A DNA stretch of 64,000 nt, from positions 248,001 through 312,000 of the forward strand of contig NZ_QMHO01000001.1 of NCBI RefSeq assembly GCF_003313505.1. The letters are read 5' to 3'. Shown here piece by piece: positions 58,705-64,000 of the stretch. Each line of letters starts with the position of its first letter. Position 1 is the first letter of the stretch. The notes beneath the pieces were generated by a model, which made no database searches, was not told the DNA's origin, and saw nothing but the letters and a program-made list of their open reading frames with translations. This DNA is from Pedobacter nanyangensis (GTDB lineage: Bacteria; Bacteroidota; Bacteroidia; Sphingobacteriales; Sphingobacteriaceae). Position numbers and translations under genes: made by a program.

Positions 58705-60354
58705 TTATCCTTTCCAGCTATCTTTTAACGAAACCACTCGGTTAAACACTAAATGATCAGGAGTAGAATCTTTATCTAAGCAAAAATAACCTTTACGAAT
58801 AAACTGGTAACCAGTGCCTAACGTTGCATTGGCCAATGCCGGCTCGATATATACGCTGCTTAGCACTTCCTTGCTATTTGGGTTAAGGTAATCTTTAAAA
58901 TCACCTTCCTCGGCATCAGGAGAAACTACGCTAAACAACCTGTCGTATAATCTTACTTCTGCGGTTTTGGCATGTGCGGTGCTTACCCAATGTATAGTTC
59001 CCTTTACGTGAATGCCGCTGGTATCGTTACCACTTTTCGATTCGGGAATATAAGTACAATGAACCTCCGTAACGTTTCCATCAGCATCTTTCACAAAGCT
59101 ATCGCACTTCACAATGTAGGCAAACTTCAAACGTACCATTGCCCCTGGAGCCAATCTGAACCATTTTTTAGCAGGTTCTTCCATAAAGTCTTCGCGTTCA
59201 ATCCAAAGTTCTTTACTGAAAGGGATTTCCCTGGTACCGCCCTTATCTTCGGCTTCAGGGTTGTTTTCTCCAATCAGGATTTCGCCATCGCCTTCGTAAT
59301 TGGTAATCACCAATTTTATTGGATCTAAAACGGCCATGGCTCTGGTCGCTTTTTTATTCAAATCCTCACGGATACAGAACTCCAATAAGCTTAGCTCAAT
59401 CAGGTTTTCTCTTTTGGCAATACCTATACGCTCGCAAAACTCCCTAATACTTTCCGGCGTATAACCTCTTCTCCTCAAACCGCTAACGGTAGGCATCCTT
59501 GGGTCATCCCAGCCGCTTACATGGCCTTCGTTCACCAATTGTAACAGCTTACGCTTACTCATTACCGTGTAGGTAAGATTTAAACGAGCAAACTCATATT
59601 GTTTTGACGGGAAAATACCCAACTGGGCGATAAACCAATCATATAATTCTCGGTGAGAGACATATTCCAAGGTACAGATGGAGTGGGTAATGTTCTCGAT
59701 ACTGTCGCTTTGTCCGTGCGCAAAATCATACATCGGATAAATGCACCAAGCATCGCCGGTACGGTGATGGTGAGCATGTTTAATGCGATAGATAATTGGG
59801 TCACGCATGAGCATGTTAGTGCTGGCCATGTCAATTTTAGCCCTTAAAATACAAGCACCATCCTCAAACTCCCCATTTTTCATTCTAGTGAAAAGCTCCA
59901 AATTTTCTTCGATGCTTCGCTCTCTGTATTGGTTAGGGGTTCCAGGTTCTGTAGGTGTTCCTTTTTGTGCGGCAATTTCTTCGGCAGTACTTTCATCTAC
60001 GTAAGCAAGTCCTTTTTCAATCAATTGTACGGCATAGCTATACAACTGGTCAAAATAGTCAGAAGCATAAAGTTCGTTTTTCCACTGAAAACCCAACCAT
60101 TGGATATCTTCCTGCTGACTGTTTACATATTCCGTTTTTTCAGTAACCGGATTGGTATCATCAAATCTAAGATTAGTGTAACCCCCGTATTTCTGAGTCA
60201 ATCCAAAATTTAAGCATATTGCCTTGGCATGGCCGATATGTAAATAACCATTTGGTTCTGGGGGGAAACGTGTGACTAGTGTTTCGTACTTTCCGCTTTT
60301 TAAATCATTCTCTATAATCTCTTCTATAAAGTTTAATGATTTTTCCTCGCTCAT
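58705..60354 (-). CDS. glnS: Glutaminyl-tRNA synthetase
   Basis: The 549-residue protein charges tRNA-Gln directly. The class I catalytic motifs are in place: [20 protein letters not shown] (HIGH), [40 protein letters not shown] (KMSK-like MSKRK), and the anticodon-binding beta-barrel at the C-terminus ([35 protein letters not shown]). Presence of glnS means that glutaminyl-tRNA need not be made by GatCAB. Starts at ATG 60354. Confidence 0.98.
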   Translation of the reverse strand: MSEEKSLNFIEEIIENDLKSGKYETLVTRFPPEPNGYLHIGHAKAICLNFGLTQKYGGYTNLRFDDTNPVTEKTEYVNSQQEDIQWLGFQWKNELYASDYFDQLYSYAVQLIEKGLAYVDESTAEEIAAQKGTPTEPGTPNQYRERSIEENLELFTRMKNGEFEDGACILRAKIDMASTNMLMRDPIIYRIKHAHHHRTGDAWCIYPMYDFAHGQSDSIENITHSICTLEYVSHRELYDWFIAQLGIFPSKQYEFARLNLTYTVMSKRKLLQLVNEGHVSGWDDPRMPTVSGLRRRGYTPESIREFCERIGIAKRENLIELSLLEFCIREDLNKKATRAMAVLDPIKLVITNYEGDGEILIGENNPEAEDKGGTREIPFSKELWIEREDFMEEPAKKWFRLAPGAMVRLKFAYIVKCDSFVKDADGNVTEVHCTYIPESKSGNDTSGIHVKGTIHWVSTAHAKTAEVRLYDRLFSVVSPDAEEGDFKDYLNPNSKEVLSSVYIEPALANATLGTGYQFIRKGYFCLDKDSTPDHLVFNRVVSLKDSWKG

Positions 60355-60374
60355 ATAAATCTGTGTTTAAGCTC

Positions 60375-60382
60375 CAAAGTTA
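60375..60382 (-). promoter_or_regulatory. -7 box of the glnS promoter
   Basis: On the minus strand TAACTTTG matches TAnnTTTG exactly and lies 20 nt before the glnS ATG. A canonical -33 TTTG at 19-21 nt spacing is not visible. Confidence 0.5.
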
Positions 60383-60552
60383 ACCAAATTTAGGGTATTT
60401 TAAAGGGGAAGATGTACGGAATAAAGAACGAGGAGCAAAGAATAAAGACTTCCAAGGTCGTACATTTTAATCCTAAAAGAACACCAAAAAACCAAATAAA
60501 CAACCAACCAAACAACTATTTCATTACATTTACCTACATCAAGAAACCAAAT

Positions 60553-60972
60553 ATGAAAAAAATGTTAAATAGGCCCATTAGGGTCCTGGTAGCCAAGGTG
60601 GGTTTGGATGGCCATGATCGTGGCGCAAAGGTAATTGCTACATCGCTCCGCGATGCTGGGATGGAAGTTATTTACACAGGCCTGAGGCAAACCCCAGAAA
60701 TGGTAGTGAACACCGCCATACAGGAAGATGTAGACGCCATTGGGATTTCTATCCTTTCGGGCGCACACATGACTGTTTTCCCAAAAGTAATGGATATCAT
60801 GAAGCAAAAACAACTGAATGATGTATTGGTAACCGGTGGCGGGATTATTCCCGAAGGGGACATGAAAAAACTACAGCAAATTGGTGTAGGCGAGCTTTTT
60901 GCACCGGGTACCGCCATGAAAGACATTGTAGACTATATTGAAAACTGGGTTGCAGAACACCGAAATTTTTAA
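60553..60972 (+). CDS. Stand-alone cobalamin-binding (methylmalonyl-CoA mutase C-terminal type) protein
   Basis: The 139-residue protein is a B12-binding Rossmann domain: [25 protein letters not shown] start with the cobalt-ligand motif DGHDRG near residue 22, then [20 protein letters not shown] and [20 protein letters not shown], and [20 protein letters not shown]. It matches the C-terminal domain (or small subunit) of methylmalonyl-CoA mutase. No catalytic mutase subunit is adjacent; it must pair with one elsewhere or act as a B12-dependent regulator. I used ATG 60553, as the 47 upstream residues are unconserved. The enoyl-CoA hydratase gene starts 4 nt later. Confidence 0.93.
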   Translation: MKKMLNRPIRVLVAKVGLDGHDRGAKVIATSLRDAGMEVIYTGLRQTPEMVVNTAIQEDVDAIGISILSGAHMTVFPKVMDIMKQKQLNDVLVTGGGIIPEGDMKKLQQIGVGELFAPGTAMKDIVDYIENWVAEHRNF

Positions 60973-60975
60973 GTT

Positions 60976-61758
60976 ATGGATTATCAACAATTAATAGTAG
61001 AAACCAACAATAACATCCTATACATCACCATCAACCGGCCGCAAAAACTTAACGCACTAAATAAAGAGGTTTTAGCAGAACTTTCTACGGCCGTTGCAAA
61101 TGCCCAAAACAATCAAGAGGTTAAGGCCATTTTAATTACAGGCGCTGGAGAAAAAGCATTTGTGGCGGGTGCCGATATTGCCGAGTTTCAAAACTACACC
61201 CTTGAAGAAGGGAAACTATTGGCCAAAAATGGGCAGGAAACTGTTTTTAATGCCATCGAAAACTCAGCAAAACCGGTTATTGCAGCCATCAATGGTTTCG
61301 CTTTGGGCGGTGGCTTGGAGCTGGCCATGGCCTGTCATCTTAGGATTGCCAGTGAAAATGCCAAACTAGGCCTTCCGGAAGTAACCCTGGGCCTAATTCC
61401 CGGCTACGGTGGCACCCAACGATTGGCTCAGCTGGTAGGCAAAGGAAAGGCATTTGAGCTGATTTTTACCGCTGACATGATTCCGGCACAGGAAGCTCTT
61501 CAGCTGGGATTGGTAAACCATGTTGTACCATTGGGCAACCTCTTGGAAAAGGCCAACGAAATTTTGGGAAAAATTAACCTTAGGGCCCCGCTTGCATTGG
61601 CAAGTGCGGTAAAAGCCGTTAATGCTGGTTTTAATTCTCAGTTAAATGGCTACGATGTAGAAATTGCCGAATTTGGAAACTGTTTTGACACCCAAGACTT
61701 CAAGGAGGGAGTATCGGCGTTTCTGGATAAAAGAAAAGCAAACTTTAAGGGCAAATAA
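60976..61758 (+). CDS. Enoyl-CoA hydratase/isomerase
   Basis: The 260-residue crotonase-superfamily enzyme has ITINRPQKLNALNKEVLAEL near the start, ITGAGEKAFVAGADIAEFQN, oxyanion-hole strand AINGFALGGGLELAMACHLR near residue 105 and the catalytic Glu pair in KLGLPEVTLGLIPGYGGTQR. It hydrates trans-2-enoyl-CoA in beta-oxidation. It follows the B12-binding gene after 3 nt, suggesting shared use in acyl-CoA or branched-chain/propionate metabolism; that link is inferred. Confidence 0.95.
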   Translation: MDYQQLIVETNNNILYITINRPQKLNALNKEVLAELSTAVANAQNNQEVKAILITGAGEKAFVAGADIAEFQNYTLEEGKLLAKNGQETVFNAIENSAKPVIAAINGFALGGGLELAMACHLRIASENAKLGLPEVTLGLIPGYGGTQRLAQLVGKGKAFELIFTADMIPAQEALQLGLVNHVVPLGNLLEKANEILGKINLRAPLALASAVKAVNAGFNSQLNGYDVEIAEFGNCFDTQDFKEGVSAFLDKRKANFKGK

Positions 61759-61868
61759 CCACTTAAGTGCTCGTTATTTATCTCCTAAAAAGTGTAGAAA
61801 ATATTTCCCACGTGCTTTTTTTTCTATATTTTAGCTAAAATATTAGTCTACCCTATCTCTTTAAGTGT

Positions 61869-63287
61869 ATGAAGAAAATATTAATTGTTGATGATGAGGT
61901 AAATATCGGGCTACTGCTCTCGAAATTTTTAACCAGAAATTCTTTTGATGTAACCAGCGCAACCAGCGGAAATTCTGCTATGGAATATCTTGCCAAAGAT
62001 AGTTACGACCTCGTGCTCTGTGATTATCGCCTAGAGGATACCGATGGCAAGGAAATGTTGATCAAAATCAAGGAAAGCTACCCCAAAACAGGTGTAATCA
62101 TTATCACTGGATATTCCGATATTAAGCTGGCTGTGGAGCTGATCAAACTAGGCGCCTATGACTATATCACCAAACCGTTGTACCCAGATGAAATCCTCAA
62201 TACCATTAACAAGGCTATTGAAACGCAGATTGCGTTAAACGCCAGTTTGCCAGAAACAGAAAGCCCCCAAGAGCAGGAAAAAACAAAGGCAAGCAAAAAC
62301 ACTTACATTTTAACGGATGAATTCGTTATAGGACAAAGCGGCGCCTCAAAAGAATTAATGAAGCAGATTTTGTTGGTAGCCCCAACAGCCTATAGTGTGA
62401 TTTTAATGGGAGATAGTGGCACAGGCAAGGAATCTGTAGCCAAGGCAATTCACCTCAACAGCCCAAGAAAAGACAAGCCTTTTGTAGCCATGGATTGTGG
62501 TTCATTGACTAAAGAGCTTGCAGGCAGCGAGTTTTTTGGCCATGAAAAAGGCTCTTTCACCGGCGCTTTGTACACTAAAATTGGCCACTTTGAAATGGCC
62601 AATGGCGGCACGCTGTTTTTAGACGAGGTAGGCAATCTATCCTACGACATTCAGGCTGCACTGCTTAGAACAGTACAAGAAAGAAAAATCAAGCGCATTG
62701 GCAGTACCAAAGAGATCGATCTGGATGTAAGAATCATTGTAGCGACCAACGAAAACTTGCAGGACGCCATTTCAAAAGGAAAATTCAGGGAGGATCTTTA
62801 TCACCGCTTTAATGAATTCTCCATTAACCTGCCGCCCATTAGCCAACGCGGAAAAGATATTTTAGCCTTTGCCGAAAGCTTTTTGCTGTTAGCCAACCAG
62901 GAACTGAACAAAAACATTAAAGGTTTTTCAGAAGAAGTAATTGATTGCTTTTTAACCTACAATTGGCCAGGCAATGTCAGAGAATTAAAAAATGTGGTAC
63001 GTAGGGCAACCTTGCTAACCGAAACTGATGAAATTCAGCTAAAGGCCCTGCCTTTGGAAATTTCAACTTATGCCAAAGCGCCAATGCTTGCCTCCCACAA
63101 CGGCGCAGAAAACACAGAACGCAACAAACCTCGAGATTTAAAGAATGCTGCCCTCGAAGCGGAGTATGAAACCATATTAAAAGTACTGAGGGAAGTGAAC
63201 TTCAACAAAACAAAAGCCGCAAAGATCTTGAACATCGACAGGAAAACGCTATACAACAAGATGAAAGCAATTGACCTCGACAAATAA
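61869..63287 (+). CDS. NtrC-family sigma-54-dependent response regulator
   Basis: The 472-residue protein has a receiver domain (KKILIVDDEVNIGLLLSKFL, phospho-acceptor Asp in LVLCDYRLED near residue 54, Lys in YDYITKPLYP), a sigma-54-interacting AAA+ domain (GDSGTGKESVAKAIH Walker A, EKGSFTGALYTKIGHFEMAN with GSFTGA in place of GAFTGA, GTLFLDEVGNLSYDIQAALL Walker B, NWPGNVRELKNVVRRA) and a Fis-type HTH (NFNKTKAAKILNIDRKTLYN). It activates sigma-54 promoters when phosphorylated. The next gene, 2 nt away, encodes a membrane protein, probably its sensor kinase. Confidence 0.97.
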   Translation: MKKILIVDDEVNIGLLLSKFLTRNSFDVTSATSGNSAMEYLAKDSYDLVLCDYRLEDTDGKEMLIKIKESYPKTGVIIITGYSDIKLAVELIKLGAYDYITKPLYPDEILNTINKAIETQIALNASLPETESPQEQEKTKASKNTYILTDEFVIGQSGASKELMKQILLVAPTAYSVILMGDSGTGKESVAKAIHLNSPRKDKPFVAMDCGSLTKELAGSEFFGHEKGSFTGALYTKIGHFEMANGGTLFLDEVGNLSYDIQAALLRTVQERKIKRIGSTKEIDLDVRIIVATNENLQDAISKGKFREDLYHRFNEFSINLPPISQRGKDILAFAESFLLLANQELNKNIKGFSEEVIDCFLTYNWPGNVRELKNVVRRATLLTETDEIQLKALPLEISTYAKAPMLASHNGAENTERNKPRDLKNAALEAEYETILKVLREVNFNKTKAAKILNIDRKTLYNKMKAIDLDK

Positions 63288-63289
63288 CA

Positions 63290-64000
63290 GTGTTTAGTCT
63301 TTTTAAAAAATCTGGCGCTCCTAGGTTCGAAAACCGCTACAATATTTCCAAAAAAATATTGTGGATAGTTATGCTGCTGTGTATCGCACCGCTACTATCC
63401 GTAATATTATCTATATTGATTGGCAAAGCTTCCCAAGAGGTGCTGTTTTTTAATGTAAAGCCAAATTTTTACACCAGCATTTGGACTACCTTTGGCATCG
63501 CAGCAGCCTTGTTTACAGGCATTTTAGCCATGATTGACTATACCATCAGGAAAGAGCTTACCATCACCCTCTTTGGTATTACACTTTTTATCTCTGCCAT
63601 TTTAGATGTTTATTACCTGCTGATTTTGCATGAAAACTCCGCCAATGCTCAGCAGGGCATTTCTGAAACCCTATACTTTATCTGGTGGGTCAACAGGCTG
63701 TTCTATTCTTTAACCTTACTGGTTGGAACGGCCGTTTATTTGAGGATAAAATCGCGCAACCTGAGATTGCCCGAACAAAAGAGCAGGATTATTTGGCGCA
63801 CGGCCGTTACCAGTGTAATTGCGGGGCTCACCTGCGTATTCATCATGGCCAACACCCACACCATACTTCAGCGGAAATTAGTTCTGGACCAAATGGCACA
63901 AATTGACCTGCTTTCGTTTCTGCCACTTATCTTTCTCTTTATTTGGGCCGTATTTTACCTGCCCAAATTTATGCATCGTTTCCAGGGTATTTTTTCAAAG
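63290..64000 (+). CDS. Multi-pass membrane protein, probable sensor kinase, N-terminal part (3' truncated)
   Basis: A frame opens with GTG at 63290, 2 nt after the NtrC-type gene, and runs off the window. Its 237 visible residues include at least five hydrophobic segments, for example ILWIVMLLCIAPLLSVILSI, FGIAAALFTGILAMIDYTI, ITLFGITLFISAILDVYYLL, LFYSLTLLVGTAVYLRI and TAVTSVIAGLTCVFIMANTH. This is a membrane sensory module; in Bacteroidota such modules often precede a histidine kinase core, and the coupling to a response regulator supports that. The kinase domain itself is outside the window, so the call is inferred. Confidence 0.7.
   Translation, partial: MFSLFKKSGAPRFENRYNISKKILWIVMLLCIAPLLSVILSILIGKASQEVLFFNVKPNFYTSIWTTFGIAAALFTGILAMIDYTIRKELTITLFGITLFISAILDVYYLLILHENSANAQQGISETLYFIWWVNRLFYSLTLLVGTAVYLRIKSRNLRLPEQKSRIIWRTAVTSVIAGLTCVFIMANTHTILQRKLVLDQMAQIDLLSFLPLIFLFIWAVFYLPKFMHRFQGIFSK

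Noticed and set aside
60412..60552. Longer start for the B12-binding protein
   Set aside because: The 47 extra residues are basic, low-complexity and unlike the family N-terminus; the ATG at 60553 follows an A-rich leader.

Overview
The window looks like chromosomal DNA of a Bacteroidota bacterium of the Sphingobacteriaceae, Pedobacter-like. Reasons: genes start after A-rich leaders without Shine-Dalgarno sites; several promoters match the Bacteroidota -33/-7 pattern (TTTG, about 19 nt, TAnnTTTG); and the gene families are typical of the phylum (M56/TonB fusion, IPExxxVDY protein, type AddAB, porin-like barrels, acpP-fabF-rnc next to pyk). The placement is inferred from protein style and was not tested by alignment. 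There is no rRNA, CRISPR array, prophage or recognisable insertion sequence.

Region by region. 1-4.6 kb: tail of a LuxR-type regulator, a beta-CASP metallohydrolase, and a BlaI/M56/TonB regulatory operon in which the M56-TonB gene carries an in-frame TAA. 4.7-10.1 kb: typA, a VOC protein, a fasciclin protein, msrB, and an ECF sigma/RskA-like anti-sigma pair that both start with TTG. 10.1-17.1 kb: an accessory block of two esterases, a RimK-like ATP-grasp ligase, a GCS2 carboxylate-amine ligase, a class I glutamine amidotransferase-like protein and a second, divergent ATP-grasp-like protein, closed by a convergent gene with kinase-like motifs. This is the best candidate for an undescribed biosynthetic system. 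17.4-30.1 kb: mostly minus strand, with an OmpW-like porin, pdhB, a VOC/nucleotidyltransferase/small-ORF set, an acetyltransferase, addB and addA, a DUF559 nuclease framed by 40-bp inverted repeats, queD, tcdA and a TatD hydrolase.

30.2-39.1 kb: a thioredoxin-like protein, a structured non-coding RNA candidate on the minus strand, GH3 nagZ-like enzyme, a porin-like barrel, a 57-residue protein, a PQQ sugar dehydrogenase with its cytochrome c, a sigma factor coupled to a membrane protein with a barrel domain, a methyltransferase and a small membrane protein. 39.3-49.7 kb: a DPP-IV-like peptidase, two MocR-type PLP regulators enclosing an acetyltransferase, an AAA ATPase and the PLP homeostasis protein YggS, a DMT exporter, a decayed acetyltransferase remnant, a serine hydrolase and a lipoprotein. 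49.8-64 kb: tRNA-Ser(GGA), pyk, IPExxxVDY, acpP-fabF-rnc, plsC, yicC-gmk-nadD, glnS, a stand-alone B12-binding protein with an enoyl-CoA hydratase, and an NtrC-type regulator followed by a truncated multi-pass membrane protein.

The core genes (translation, fatty acid and nucleotide metabolism, DNA repair) are ordinary. The points of interest are the amide-ligase cluster, the inverted-repeat DUF559 unit, the intergenic RNA whose wobble pairs fix its strand, the interrupted M56-TonB gene, and several operator-like or dispersed palindromes.
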